DNA of 64,000 nt from Margaritifera margaritifera (lineage: Eukaryota > Mollusca > Bivalvia > Unionida > Margaritiferidae). Positions 21,848-35,110 of the stretch are shown here, in pieces. The notes beneath the pieces were generated by a model. It was not told the origin of the DNA. It was given only the letters and a program-made list of their open reading frames with translations, and made no database searches. Numbering within the stretch: position 1 is the stretch's first letter; each line of letters opens with the position of its first letter. A program made the translations under genes and the position numbers. The DNA lies in assembly GCA_029931535.1 (NCBI GenBank), contig JAQPZY010001688.1, positions 953,501 to 1,017,500 of the forward strand. The letters run 5' to 3'.

Positions 21848-22835
21848 CTATCACTACCAGTCAAAACCTTCAATTAGACAGCCAATGTAAGCTCTGGCAA
21901 ATCTACCAGTCAAAACACTCAATTAGAGAGCCAGTGTGAGCTCTGGCAAATCTACCAGTCAAAACCCTCAATTAGACAGCCAATGTAAGCTCTGGCAAAT
22001 CTACCAGTCAAAACACTCAATTAGAGAGCCAGTGTGAGCTCTGGCAAATCTACCAGTCAAAACCCTCAATTAGACAGCCAATGTAAGCTCTGGCAAATCT
22101 ACCAGTCAAAACCTTCAATTAGACAGCCAATGTAAGCTCTGGCAAATCTACCAGTCAAAACACTCAATTAGAGAGCCAGTGTGAGCTCTGACAAATCTAC
22201 CAGTCAAAACCCTCAATTAGCAAGCCAGTGTGAGCTCTGGCAAATCTACCAGTCAAAACCCTCAATTAGCAAGCCAGTGTGAGCTCAGGCAAATCTACCA
22301 GTCAAAACCCTCAATTAGAGAGCCAATGTGTGCTCTGGCAAATCTACCAGTCAAAACCCTCAATTAGAGAGCCCATGTGTGTTCTGGCAAATCTTCCAGT
22401 CAAAACCCTCAATTAGCAAGCCAGTGTGAGCTCTGGCAAATCTACCAGTCAAAAAACTTCATTTAGCAAGCCACTGTGAGCTCTGGCAAATCTACATGTA
22501 CCAGTCAAAACCTTCAGTTAATAAGCCAATGTGAGCTCGGGCAAATCTACAAATCAAAAACCCTCAGTTAGTCAGCCAATGTGAGCTCCGGCAAATTTAC
22601 AAATCAAAAACCCTCAGTTATTGAGCCAATGTGAGCTCTGGCAAATCTACAATTCAAAACCCCTCAGTTATTGAGTCAATGTGAGCTCTGGCAAATTTAC
22701 AAATCAAAAACCCTTAGTTTGTGAACCAATGTGAGCTCTGGAAAATCTAGCCGTCAAAATCCTCAATTAGTGTGCCAATGCAAGCTTTGACAAATCTGTT
22801 AGTCAAACCCCTCAGTTAGTGAGCCAGAAAGTGCA
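21848..22835. repeat. 49-bp minisatellite, about 20 copies
   Basis: The unit begins AATCTACCAGTCAAAACCCT, then CAATTAGACAGCCAATGTAAGCTCTGGC in variants. The left half alternates two forms (ACAGCC/TGTAA and AGAGCC/TGTGA) in a higher-order pattern, and units decay toward the right. The period is not a multiple of three and no frame is open across it. Confidence 0.95.
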
Positions 22836-23311
22836 AGGAAAATTAAATCCAAAGAATAGCCCATTAATATCATAGGCTTATTGATTATTTCTTCTTAAGA
22901 ATGAGTGATGTCAATAAAAGTTTGTCCCAAACTTAACAGTGCTTACCATATTCATTTGATGACAAGTCCACACATGATGTTAAGCCCGCCACCTATTTCT
23001 ACACAACTTCGGCAATTATCAACTAAGGATTTCTTTCATAAACCAACCCCTCCTACATTTTTTTTTTTTTTACAAATTAATTAAACTGGACCACTGGTCT
23101 TATATCATTGGAAAAATAAAGTTCTTTATTACCATAATTCTCCCATAAAAAGACCATACTTGATGATAAGTCCATTCAACACTTTTGAACAAGTTCATAT
23201 GGTCAACCCACTGGGATCATGCAAAAAATACTGTAAGAAAGCTTTTTTCCATTGACAAGGCCACCTCTAACCAGTTGAAAAATGTGCAAGGTGCTTATTA
23301 TGTAAGAAATA
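22836..23311. other. Non-coding stretch
   Basis: Contains wording (CATACTTGATGATAAGTCCA) that recurs loosely near 7.2, 26.5 and 41.7 kb, a probable old dispersed repeat. No gene was recognised. Confidence 0.45.
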
Positions 23312-23514
23312 CTGTATATACTAGCATATAAGTTGAGTCCAACTGCAAACAACATAGACCCTGATCTACTGTCGTATAAATCACTGGCAGATCAAGGTCA
23401 ATGTTATTTGTTCTACTGATTACTCCTCACAAACTGCATAGACCCAAATCTGCAGGTGCATTATACAACATATCTGGGCATATGCAGTTTGCATTTATAC
23501 AGGAGTATATACCC
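23312..23514 (-). mobile_element. Double-hairpin MITE, copy 1 (B-A order)
   Basis: Flanked by TA on both sides. It starts CTGTATATACTAGCATATAA and ends ATACAGGAGTATATACCC. The first arm carries the ACATAGACCCTGATCT / CAGATCAAGGTCAATGTTAT stem and the second the CATAGACCCAAATCTGC stem, both partly decayed. Strand is assigned as minus for B-A order by convention only. Confidence 0.8.
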
Positions 23515-24437
23515 TACATGCACTGTATGAATCAAGAAAACTGATGATTGTAAGACAACAAGTTCAATTTATATGTATTTGTACCCTTTGAGAGTGATCA
23601 TGGCTTATGCAAAGCATAACCTTTTGTAAATAACAATTCATTCTTTTATATATTTTTAATGCCAATTGTTTTTGAACTATCAGTAGGATGAAAGGTGAAT
23701 GAACAGTCATGTGCACTCTTTGACATTTTATCACATGAAACAGTGGCGCCTATAGTGTAAGCAAAACAATTTATATATTTTTATTTATATTTACAATATT
23801 TAAAGTCACTGCAAGTAGGATTTCCCAAAGAAAATGGATTATACATGCAGATAAACACCATAACTAATTACATGTATATGGTTTGCCAAATCTGAGCCCT
23901 TGTTGCAAGCCATGAATGCAAATCCACTTAACTCTTTTCCCCCATAGCTGCCTGCAATAAGATTTAGTTTCTAATGAATATGATGCTCAAAAATACGTCA
24001 TCAACAAGTCAGTGAAATAAATTCGTATACATCAATGGAAGTTACCCCTTATCAATCGATAAGTGACTGTTTTGAAGAAAAATTATGATTGGCTCACTCA
24101 GTCAGCATGAAAGGTCATGTAGGGTCAACATTCTGAGAAAACTGTACTCAGGTTTTGCAATGATTGGTTAAGCAGGTTTATGCATATTCAAGAGAAACAA
24201 GGACATTTTTATTGCAGGCAGCCATGGGTGAAAAGAGAATTTAGTGCAGTTTTGCCAATGGCTTGCAACTTTGCTTTTAACTTGAAAGAATTTATCTTTC
24301 AGTATAGAGTGTCATACTCCTTGAATATTTTATATTGCTGGTTAATAATTACCTTTAAATAGTATAAATACAGCAGTTAAAACAAATATTCCTACTTATG
24401 TTTTGTTTTATTTTAATTTTCTTCAATTACCAATATA
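23515..24437. other. Non-coding stretch
   Basis: Unique AT-rich sequence. No gene was recognised. Confidence 0.55.
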
Positions 24438-24654
24438 CCGTATATACTCGCATAAAAGCCGATACCAACTGCAAACTTCATAGACCCAGATCTGTCGTCG
24501 AATAATGTGCCGGCAGATCTGGGTCTATGCAGTTTTCAAGGAATAATCAGTAGAACAAACAACATAGACCCTGTTCTGCCAGCGCATTATGCGATAACAG
24601 ATCAGGGTCTATGTTGTTTGCATTTGGACCCGGTTTATACACGAGTATATATGG
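24438..24654 (+). mobile_element. Double-hairpin MITE, copy 2 (A-B order), well preserved
   Basis: TA-flanked, 217 bases. It starts CCGTATATACTCGCATAAAA and ends TACACGAGTATATATGG. Hairpin A pairs CATAGACCCAGATCTG with CAGATCTGGGTCTATG around a loop containing AATAATGTGCC. Hairpin B pairs AACATAGACCCTG with CAGGGTCTATGTT around GCGCATTATGCG. A fixed linker, GGAATAATCAGTAGAACAAA, joins them. The 114-codon frame starting here is only readthrough of the element. Confidence 0.9.
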
Positions 24655-26260
<1,606 letters not shown>

Positions 26261-26479
26261 CCATACATACTTGCGAATAAGTTGGATCCAACTGCAAACT
26301 GCATAGACTCATATCATCTGTCGTATAATGCGCCGGCAGATCTGGGTCTATGCAGTTTGTTAGGAGTAATCAGTAGAACAAACAACATATATAACCTGAT
26401 CTGCTGGTGCACTATGTGATGGCAGATCAGGGTCTATGTTGTTTGCAGTTGGATCCGACATATACGCAAGTATATAGAG
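26261..26479 (+). mobile_element. Double-hairpin MITE, copy 3 (A-B order)
   Basis: 219 bases. It begins CCATACATACTTGCGAATAA and ends ATACGCAAGTATATAGAG with TA on the right; the left TA is mutated to CA. Both hairpins and the linker are intact apart from substitutions. Confidence 0.85.
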
Positions 26480-26620
26480 TAACCATATACAACAAATACA
26501 AGCTTTTACTTGACAAGGCTGCATCCAACAATAAGCCCATTCCCCACTGATGAATTTTTTTTTTACCTGGCACGGCCCATTACCTTATCATCTAGTAAAA
26601 AAAGGTACATATAGCATATA
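26480..26620. other. Short spacer between two MITE copies
   Basis: Nothing was recognised. Confidence 0.5.
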
Positions 26621-26833
26621 CCGTATTGTGTATAAGTCATCTCTAGCTGCAAAACAATACAGACCCTGATCTGCCATCACATAATGCACCAGCAGATCAG
26701 GATATATGTTGTTTCTTCTACTAATTAGTCCTAACAAACTGCATTGACCCAGATCTACCGGTGCATTACATGATGGCAGGTCTGGGTCCGAGCAGTTTAC
26801 AGTTGGATCCAACTTATAAATAAGTATAGGCAG
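26621..26833 (-). mobile_element. Double-hairpin MITE, copy 4 (B-A order)
   Basis: TA-flanked, 213 bases. It begins CCGTATTGTGTATAAGTC and ends AATAAGTATAGGCAG. It lies only about 140 bases from copy 3 and in the opposite order, so the two copies could pair with each other as a large inverted repeat. Confidence 0.85.
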
Positions 26834-27139
26834 TATTAACAAATCTGTCAGTGTCAACCAATAATCAGTATTGTTAATCAGAAAGTGAACAATGGTATTC
26901 ATCAAGTGAATAATCTAAGAACAGTTACAGTTTACTAAAACAAATTGGCCTCCATACAGAACACCCTATAAATGTCATTTCCCAGGGTAGAAAAGTTGGT
27001 GATCGATTCAAAGCTTTTGCATCACAAGATATGATTTGCCAAATAATCATTGGCACTATAATCTACCTTATTTTTTCCTGAACAACATATAATCAGAGCT
27101 GTTGTTGCATACATAATCCTCTGGCCAATCAGTTGGGTA
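26834..27139. other. Non-coding spacer
   Basis: Unique sequence. Nothing was recognised. Confidence 0.5.
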
Positions 27140-27356
27140 CCATTTATACTCACGTATAAGCCGATACCAACTGCAAACTACATAGACCCAGATCTGCCAT
27201 CGCATAATGCACTGGCAGATCTGGGTCTATGCAGTTTGTAAGGACTAATCAGCAGAAAAAACAACATAGACCCTGATCTGCCGGCGCATTATGCAATGGC
27301 AGATCAGGATCTATGTTGTTTGCATTTGAACCTAGATTATACGCGAGTATATTCAG
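27140..27356 (+). mobile_element. Double-hairpin MITE, copy 5 (A-B order)
   Basis: TA-flanked, 217 bases. It begins CATTTATACTCACGTATAAG and ends ATACGCGAGTATATTCAG. It is among the best preserved copies. Confidence 0.9.
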
Positions 27357-27365
27357 TACTTGTTA

Positions 27366-27530
27366 TGCAAAGAGCTGAGGTAGCTCGACTGGTAGATTAT
27401 CAGACTCATACTACAAAGGGTTGCGGGTTCAATACCTGCCCAGGCCAGCACTGGTTGGCTACCTTTGCATGTCAATGGGAAAGGCACTTAGCTCCTATTT
27501 CCTCTGCATGATAGTGCCTAAAAAAACAAT
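27366..27530 (+). mobile_element. tRNA-derived SINE-like element
   Basis: GAGGTAGCTCGACTGGTAGA fits an A box and GTTGCGGGTTCAATACCTGCC fits a B box about 55 bases downstream, as in an RNA polymerase III promoter taken from a tRNA. The downstream body contains GGAAAGGCACTTAGCTCCTA. It is distinct from the tRNA-Leu-type SINE elsewhere in the window. Only one copy was seen, and no acceptor stem closes, so it is not a functional tRNA. Confidence 0.6.
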
Positions 27531-27724
27531 CAACCTGTTATGCATGGAACTGATAAACTAAAATTAGTGTGTGGGACATTTAACAACAGGCTAAAGGGGA
27601 GGGCCTGAAGTCACTCAACTGTCTGGCATGAGCCAAATAGTCTATTGCAAGTGCTGTTTCCCATGTAATCTGGGTTAGGAAGATGTTTTCTTAAAAACAA
27701 ATTTGGTAATGTTCTGTTCAATGG
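27531..27724. other. Short non-coding spacer
   Basis: Nothing was recognised. Confidence 0.5.
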
Positions 27725-28257
27725 TTAGGATTTTTTTTTAATAGTAATGGCAGTCATACTCCACAACAGATTGGCATAATTAGAACAAAATTTGTAAGGC
27801 TTTATGCCAGAATGCTTTCGATCAAATCTTGTTACATTTGTTTGAGAAGTTTTTGTGAAATAGTCATTGAAAGGTTTTTCTATTTCTAGTAACTGCAGCC
27901 ATATTGAATGGTAAATCACCATAATATCTACAAAAGGTCTTAATGACAGGATGCTATCATATATTTAGTCAAACTCTGTTAAGCATTTTTTTAAGAAGCT
28001 CTTTAAAAGTTTTTCCATTTTTAGTAATGGTGTCCATATTGGATTTGCAATATTTTTTCAAATTTGTAATGGCTTCAAGTCAAATTCTTTCTTCCAAATT
28101 CAGTCAAATCCTGTTGATAGGTTTTCTAAGTTTGTATACTATGTGGAAGAGCAGCAGAGTTGACCAAAGAACAATATCATATGTACACAACTGAAAGACC
28201 ATTATGCAAGAATATTCTTTGCCAAATTTGACAGAATTCAGTTCAGTGGTTTTTGAG
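27725..28257. repeat. ~145-bp degenerate tandem repeat, about 3.5 units
   Basis: Units share TTTTTCTATTTCTAGTAA followed by a CCATATTG word, then CAGTCAAATCCTGTTGATAG-like sequence and AAGAAGCTCTTTAAAAG-like sequence. Identity is low but the order is constant. It is not coding. Confidence 0.6.
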
Positions 28258-28259
28258 TA

Positions 28260-28474
28260 CCGTCTTTACTTGCGTATAAGCAAATACCAACTGCAAACTG
28301 CAAAGACCTAGATTTGCTGATGCATAATGCGCTGGCAGATCTGGGTCTATGCAGTTTGTAAGGACTAATCAGTAGAACAAACAACATACACCCTGGTCTG
28401 CCAGCGCATTATGTGACACCAGATCAGGGTCTATGTTGTTTGCATTTGGACCTGGCTTATACGCAAGTATATGG
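28260..28474 (+). mobile_element. Double-hairpin MITE, copy 6 (A-B order)
   Basis: TA-flanked, 215 bases. It begins CGTCTTTACTTGCGTATAAG and ends ATACGCAAGTATATGG. It sits directly after the ~145-bp repeat array. Confidence 0.85.
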
Positions 28475-29806
28475 TAGTTGAAAATAGCAAATGTGCAGTA
28501 GAGATGCACAACACGCATCATGCAGACTCAACCAGAAGCTCACCTGACCTTATAAACATTGCCTACTTTTTATACAATTGTAATTTGCCTCAATACTCTG
28601 CTTACTGTCCCATTTTGCCTGATTAAAAAAGAATTCTAATGAAAAGGTTTTCATCATAAAATACAACACACTGTAATAGATGCCACAAGAATAGTTGTAC
28701 TACAGATTATTATGAACTAAAGGTATTCCACCGTGTGAAGGATCTCTAATTGTGGCCTAAATATATGCCATTTCATTATATTGCTCCTTTCAAGGATTTC
28801 AGGTTCTATTTAAGGACACCTGACTGTGGAATTAATTCTGATTTATCCAAAATCATGCAAAAAAATCAACAGAAAATACACAAAAATCACTTATTAAATT
28901 TTCAAGCCCCACCTTTATTCTACACTAAATCCCTCCTATATTCAGAAAATTCCCCCCTTTTTCAAATGAACAAAGGGATTCCCCCCCCCCCCCCTTTTAA
29001 TTTTAAGTTCCAGAATAAACTCTTGGACTTATTGACAACTGACTTAAAATCATGTCCAGACTCAAATTCAAATTCAAACTTTTTACAGTGTACATTCAAG
29101 ATACATCTTTAAATGGACATGTATCATACAACAAAACTGGGTCACTGTGCCATTTATTTTAAATTGTTTAATAATCATGTCAGTTGTCCCTATCTAGACT
29201 GCAACTCCTACTCTAGAGTACACCTACTGACATCAAAATTACATTGTGTAAGCATCTGATTTTTAGGATGAACATGTGTTATGCACAAATCATGGTTGCT
29301 GTGACCTGATTTAAAGCCCCAATTTCACCAACATAAGTCTTAAAGTTAAGTTTCAGCTTAAGACATTTCACTGGTCAGGTTTATAATGCCAGATTTTAGC
29401 CAATCTGATTGCTGGATTCTACGCTTAGTTTCATTCCAGATTCAAGCTTGGTTCTATATGTTATCCAGTCCAAGATGCATACTTATTTAAAACTGCTTAC
29501 AATTTGTGTTTGTGCTCTAATTCCAATATCTTTCCACCTATTTCCATTGAACGTACACTAAGGGTACCAGTGTTCTTTCCAGTAATGGAAAAAGTGGTCA
29601 AAAAGTGGGGTCATTTAGAAACAAACATGGGTCAAAAAAACATGTGTTTCTCGTTTATTGAAGATATTCAAACACAGATCATTATCACAGGCACTTGCAT
29701 CCAGGATTGATTAATTTCTACAATAAACAATAATTTTCCATCATTATATGCTTTGAATCTGTCACTGTGGAAGCAAACTACCATACAGTTTTCTGCAATT
29801 TCATTG
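28475..29806. other. Non-coding stretch
   Basis: Unique AT-rich sequence with a C run at about 28980-28994. A 120-codon frame at 28750-29112 contains no recognised motif and crosses the C run. Confidence 0.55.
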
Positions 29807-29856
29807 TCCACTAAAATAACTGTGTCCACTGTTCAGGGCACAGTTATTTTAGTGTA
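29807..29856. repeat. Short perfect inverted repeat
   Basis: CACTAAAATAACTGTG and CACAGTTATTTTAGTG are exact inverted copies (16 bases) separated by 14 bases. The transcript would form a stable hairpin on either strand. It may be a tiny MITE remnant. Confidence 0.8.
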
Positions 29857-31142
29857 CAAGGAAAGTGTAGCAACCATGCTATAGTCTGACTCAACAACAA
29901 CTGATTCAAAGTATATACTGCTGAAAAAGTGAATATTTATTGCAGAAATGAATAAATCCATGACCTGAGTGCCTGTGATCATTATCAGCTCCACTGTAGC
30001 AAGCCTTCAATACTGGGATTTTAATTTTTCCCGCTCAAGAAACCACTCCCTTCTAAAATTTATTTTGGACGTTTGAGTCTAAAATTTTTGCTCCCTGTAA
30101 ACTACTTTGGAAAAAAATGCAGCAGTGTTTCCACTGAAGATTTCATCTTCTCTTCTCTATCAATGATCCACCACGTGTCTCGATTAATTAACATGAGTTA
30201 GACATTTCTCTTAGCCAATGAAATCGTTCAGCTTAGGATTCTTTGGCAATGAGCGCACTCTATTCAGTAAGCTTAGGATGTACCCAGTTCAGTCTAAAGT
30301 CAACTGTAACGATCTTTCAACTTTATTTTCTTGGGTCTTTTTCATGCGCACTACAGGCACCACAGAGAGAACTTTCAGGCATCAAAGATGAAAAGTAAGG
30401 GTCATTGGTGAAAGGGCACAGCCTAGAATGAACCCTGGTGTACATCTACAGATGAACACTTTAACCACCAAAACTGGATCATTGTAACCTACTTTCCATT
30501 CTATAAAATTGCTTTATAATTGTGTTAGAATGAGATCCCAGACATTTTGATGCATTTGTATTAGTTTTATTGTACAGAAGCCTCAAAAAATTATATACAC
30601 TAAAATATAAGACATTGCATCCCAAATAATACTGATAGTCAAAATTGTGAAAACAAACTCTGCTTGACACAAAAGATACATATTCTGATCAATCTGAATC
30701 AGCGATTGACTAATTTGTTCAAGAGTCATTGACCCAATTCTTGTAAATATCCTCTGACCAGCATTAGCTGAACTAGCCTGGAGTAATCTAAGGTCACAAC
30801 GAGCAGTGCATTCATTAGCTGATATATTCACAAAGCCCCTGAGAAACTGAATGTGCAATCGACCAAGTTGGTACAATTATTAAGTCCTGTGTGGCACAGC
30901 TTGTGTTTCATGATGTTGATGCCACTGTTCACAGCAACTGACAAACCAGGCACATGTTGGGGGCAGCCTTCCAAGGAGTAATAGACTGGTGGTCTATCTC
31001 AAATCAATATCTCTCCATTGCAGGTACTGACTACTACAGTGTATTAGTAAACTCACCACTCTGAAATTACTAGAATTTAGGTCAGCATTGTGAATGTGTG
31101 TCAATTAACTGTGGGGATAAATCTGTGTACTGGGTAGTACAG
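29857..31142. other. Non-coding stretch
   Basis: Unique sequence. A 97-codon minus frame at 30583-30876 (begins MYQLGRLHIQFLRGF, ends in a hydrophobic stretch) has a more protein-like composition than its neighbours, but I recognise no family and saw no splice signals that decide it. Confidence 0.45.
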
Positions 31143-31378
31143 GTGATTTATTGTTTAATACAGTGTCACTGCAATGTGAGAGTATGTGTGTTTGTATGTT
31201 TTATTATGTGCTGTTCAATATAGTATCACTACAATGTGTGAGTAGGTTGTTTGTATGTGATAATGTGCTGTTCAATATGGTATCACTGCAATGTGTTTGT
31301 ATGTGTTATTATGTGCTGTTCAATATAGTGTCACTGCAATGTGTGAGTATGCGTATTTGTACGTGTTATTATGTGCTA
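31143..31378. repeat. ~46-62-bp tandem repeat, about 4 units
   Basis: Units share TTATTATGTGCTGTTCAATA, TAGTGTCACTGCAATGTG and TGAGTATGTGTGTTTGTATG, with one unit shortened by loss of the TGAGTA part. Confidence 0.85.
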
Positions 31379-31498
31379 GAAAATTTACCTAAAACGCTAT
31401 AAATGCAGCTGTAGATGATGGTTCGGAGCGTTGGAGAGTTTAAGGGAATATGTTGATTTAAGTTCTTTTGACAATATTTCATTTAATACCATAAATAC
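31379..31498. other. Short non-coding spacer
   Basis: Nothing was recognised. Confidence 0.5.
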
Positions 31499-31705
31499 TC
31501 ACGCATAAGTCAAGTCCAACTGCAAACAACATAAACATTAATCTGCCGTCTCATAATGCGCTGGCAGATCAGGGTCTATGTTGATTGTTCTACTAAGTAG
31601 TAATTATAAACTGCATAGACCTAGATCTGCTAGCGCATTATGCGATGGCAGATCAGGGTCTTTGCAGTTTGCAGCTTGACTCGACTTACAAGCGAGTATA
31701 GACAG
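31499..31705 (-). mobile_element. Double-hairpin MITE, copy 7 (B-A order)
   Basis: TA-flanked, 207 bases. It begins CCATAAATACTCACGCATAA and ends ACAAGCGAGTATAGACAG. One stem has changed from TTGTTTG to TTGATTG, and the linker is altered. Confidence 0.85.
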
Positions 31706-31800
31706 TACTTTCCTAAGTAAACTAAGAGACATGTATGCTAAAAACTTCTCTGATAATATTGAGGAAGAGTACTGTAAAAGGCCCAGTGCTTAATAGCCTT
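31706..31800. other. Short spacer
   Basis: Nothing was recognised. Confidence 0.5.
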
Positions 31801-32640
31801 CAATGTAAATAACTTTTCTTCTTTCAGTCACAATGACCTTGACCTTTGGCCTTTTTCACCCTCAAATCAATGAGCTTCTTCCTTAACCCAAGTGTATACC
31901 ATCCATAAAGTTTATCCAGTTCAGTGATGCAGAACTAATGTTATGGTGCGTAAACCATTTTCTTCTTTAACTCAGTGACCATGACCTTTTTACCCCAAAA
32001 CTGACAGGCTTTTTCCTTACCCCATGTGCAAGACATCCATAAACTCTGGTGCACAAATGTGATATAGAACTAATGTTATGCAGAAACCGTTTTTATTCTT
32101 TCAGTCACAGTGACCTTGATCTTTGACCTTTTCACTCAAATATCTATAGGGTTATGATATAGCCAATAATGTGTTAAAAGTGTCATTAAAACAAACAAAA
32201 TGTTCCTTACACCAAGTGTAAGCTATCCACAAAGTTGGGTAACTGTTTATGGTGGAGAACTTAAGTTATTGTACAGAAACCATTTTTCTTCTTTCATAAG
32301 AGTAGCCTTGACCTTTGACCTTTTTACCCTAAAATCAATGGGGTTCTTCCTTACCCCAAATGCACGATATCCACAAAGTCTGGTAAATGTCGATGGTGGA
32401 GAACTTGAGTTATTATGCAGATTTCCATAGAGTTCTTCCTTACCATGAGTGCAAGCCATCATCTAAGTTTGGTAATTGTGGACAACTCAATGTTTTTTGT
32501 GCAGAAATGAAATTGGTAACAGATGGCTGGACAGACAGAGGGTCAACATCATACAGGTAACAAAACATAATACACTCCACCTTATGTCAGGCATATAAAA
32601 ACATAATACACTCCGCCTTATGTCAGGCATATAAAAACAG
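31801..32640. repeat. Cluster 2 of ~130-150-bp repeats with DR1-like motifs
   Basis: About five units with the same word order as cluster 1, for example TGACCTTGACCTTTGGCC at about 31835 and GCCTTGACCTTTGACC at about 32305. The cluster ends GGTAACAGATGG, GACAGACAGAGG, ACATAATACACTCCACCTTA. The last phrase is duplicated (CTTATGTCAGGCATATAAAA twice, 32580-32640). Confidence 0.8.
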
Positions 32641-33588
32641 TGGGGAATATAAGAGCTTTGAAGCACTGTGCCATGGCTGAGAGGTCTAGTAGACATTTTT
32701 GGACTCTTTGTAAGTTGGAGTAAAGTGCATTCCGCAGTATATATCACGGCAGCCGACCAGGCCTGGATTGGGAAGGTTTTAAATCTGCACCCTTCTGGTC
32801 ACAAATCATGCTAACCACTGAGTCACTACAGCACCTCTGAAACATACTGACTCAACAAAACTATATACATGAAATATGTATTAATAGTAGTCTGTGTTCT
32901 ATTCAGGCAAAAATGAACGTAAATCACACATTAACAGTACATGGCACATACAAAACAGCAGCCTGATACGTGCAGTTCATATACTGAAATGGAAGCCTGA
33001 TGCCATGCACTAAATTAAGGCTAAGAACTGTATTTTCCACTGGATAACGGTGTTATTCAATTTCTACCAATTTCTCAATGATAGCAAAGAAAACCTGATC
33101 AAACACTGCTATGTGTCCAATTTTTATGACACACAAGTGGTAATTCTTTTACAACCATGAGGGGTAGACTGGTTCCTTGTCTCTTACAGTACTAATATGC
33201 TTTTGGTGTACAGTAGAGATCTGGAAAGAAACCTGGAAATAAACAACTTCTGGAGTTGCATATGGGATTCCTGACTTACAAATGAATGCGGGCAATGGTA
33301 TTCCATAGGGTTATTTTTATTATAGAAAAAAAAGACCAACTTCATTCTGAAGAAAAAAGAACAGGAAGATTTTATAATATTTAGAGTTGTTAAATAACTT
33401 ACTACTGAATTTATCTGTACATTAGCATTACTTTTCTGAAGTACTAAATTTAGAACCTATGATTACGACTTTGCATAGTCTCTGAGTAAATAAACAAGTA
33501 AAAGAGTACATATATCAGTGCCTTACTTAACAAGAATCCCTTGTAATGCAATGTCTGACCTACTCTGCCATGGAAAAATCCACAAACC
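32641..33588. other. Non-coding stretch
   Basis: Around 32690-32845 the text includes TTTTAAATCTGCACCCTTCTG and ACCACTGAGTCACTACAGCA. It could be an old SINE remnant, but no clear A or B box was found. The rest is unique. Confidence 0.45.
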
Positions 33589-34880
33589 TTGCAAGGTCAC
33601 CAGAGCAAGAAAAGTTGGTCACTGATCAATATGTACTTTAGTCCATTGAGAGAAATATGCCTAAAGATAAATGCATCTGCTAAGTTTCATAACTGTACAT
33701 CCAACAGTGTCATAGAAACTAAGCTGGATGCAAAAATTAAATCCAATTACGGGAGTGTGCACTGTAGGTCACTGTGACCACTTTTGCCTGTAATAAGCAG
33801 CACCCTCCATGATGGATATACCAATCATATTTCATGACAGGAAAACTGAGCTAAATACAAAACCATAATGTTTGCACCTATGCCAGCAACAATAACAATG
33901 CCATCAAAAAAATGATACCTAATTTTTGCCTATGATTAACAGGTGTGACAATAATATAAAAAATACACCCATCAAATTTCATGACTGTACATACAAAAGT
34001 GTCAGAAAAAGAGCTAAATGCAAAAACTTAAATGTTTGGTCATGAAAAAGTCACCCTACCCTACTTTTTTGCATCTGGTGACTAGTACTCTCTCAGATGA
34101 ATACACCCGTCAGGTTTCATGACTGAGCTAAATACAAAAACTTGACGCAAACACTAGAGCTTGAAAAATAGCTCATCATAACCTACTTTTGCCTGTGGTG
34201 AGTATTACCCTCCAAGATGAATTCACCCTTTAAGTTTTAAGAATTGCACACACATCAGTGTCACAGAAACTGAGCTAAATGCAACAAGAAATTGCTGGAA
34301 CTTGAAAAGAAGGTTATCGTGACTTACATGTACTTTTAGCCACGGTGATTAGTACCCTCCAAGATGAATACACTCAAAGTTTCATGACTGTACATCAAAC
34401 AGTGTCAGAGTATCTGAAACAAATGATAAAACGTAACATATTTACTGGAGCAAGAAATTTAGGCCACTATGATGTACATTTACCTTTGGTGAGTAGTAAG
34501 ATGAATATACCCATCAAATTTCATACATGTAACTATACTCACAATGGTGTCAGAGAAACTGTTCCAAATGAAAAATTTAACAGAATCATTGGAATGTGAA
34601 CAGTAGATAATTGTGACCTACATTGCCAATGGTGACTAGAACCTTCCAAGATGAATACACCCACAAGAGTCATGACTGTACATAAAACAGTCTCAGAATA
34701 ACTGAGCTAGTACAAGAACTTAACCGATAAAGCTTCAAAACTACATGTAGGTCACAGTGACCTAATTTTGCTTCTATTTTTTAATAGTACCCTCTAATTT
34801 GAATATACCCATCAAGTTTCACGACTATACATACAATGGTGCCAGAGTAACTTAACTATCTTGACATGGAAACCTATGAC
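33589..34880. repeat. ~130-150-bp repeats with IR3 (ERE-like) motifs, about nine units
   Basis: Units share CTCCAAGATGAATACACCC, ATCAAGTTTCATGACTGTAC, GTGTCAGAGAAACTGAGCTA, AATGCAAAAACTTAA and GTAGGTCACTGTGACCTAC. Two units keep a full inverted AGGTCA pair with a three-base spacer (33766-33780 and 34749-34763); the others have decayed halves. Related fragments lie at 16.7 and 52.7 kb. Short frames inside are not conserved. Confidence 0.8.
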
Positions 34881-35110
34881 AACAACAATGACAACAACAA
34901 CAACAATGCCATCAGAAAAGTAATCCATATGTCTTACCAATGATTTACTCTCTCTCTCTCTCCTATTCAAACTCTACCAGATTTTAATTAGCCCTAATAA
35001 TAATAATTATTATAATAACAATACTTTATTTATTGTGGGTTGCTCACTTAGTATGTTGACTATTCTCCCATTAGGACCTCTTTTAGTGGAAAAAAAAAAA
35101 GTAGAACATG
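34881..35110. other. Spacer with short microsatellites
   Basis: CT repeats at about 34947-34962, AAC repeats at about 34880-34903 and an A run at about 35090-35100. Confidence 0.6.

Noticed and set aside
21848..22835. CRISPR-like or centromeric array
   Set aside because: No spacers between units, and at about 20 units it is too short to call centromeric satellite.
28750..29112. 120-codon plus frame
   Set aside because: Crosses a C run and is Lys/Asn/Phe-rich, as AT-rich noise gives; no splice context or motif.
30583..30876. 97-codon minus frame as a host exon
   Set aside because: Composition is plausible, but no family, splice sites or second exon could be identified, so it is not listed as a gene.
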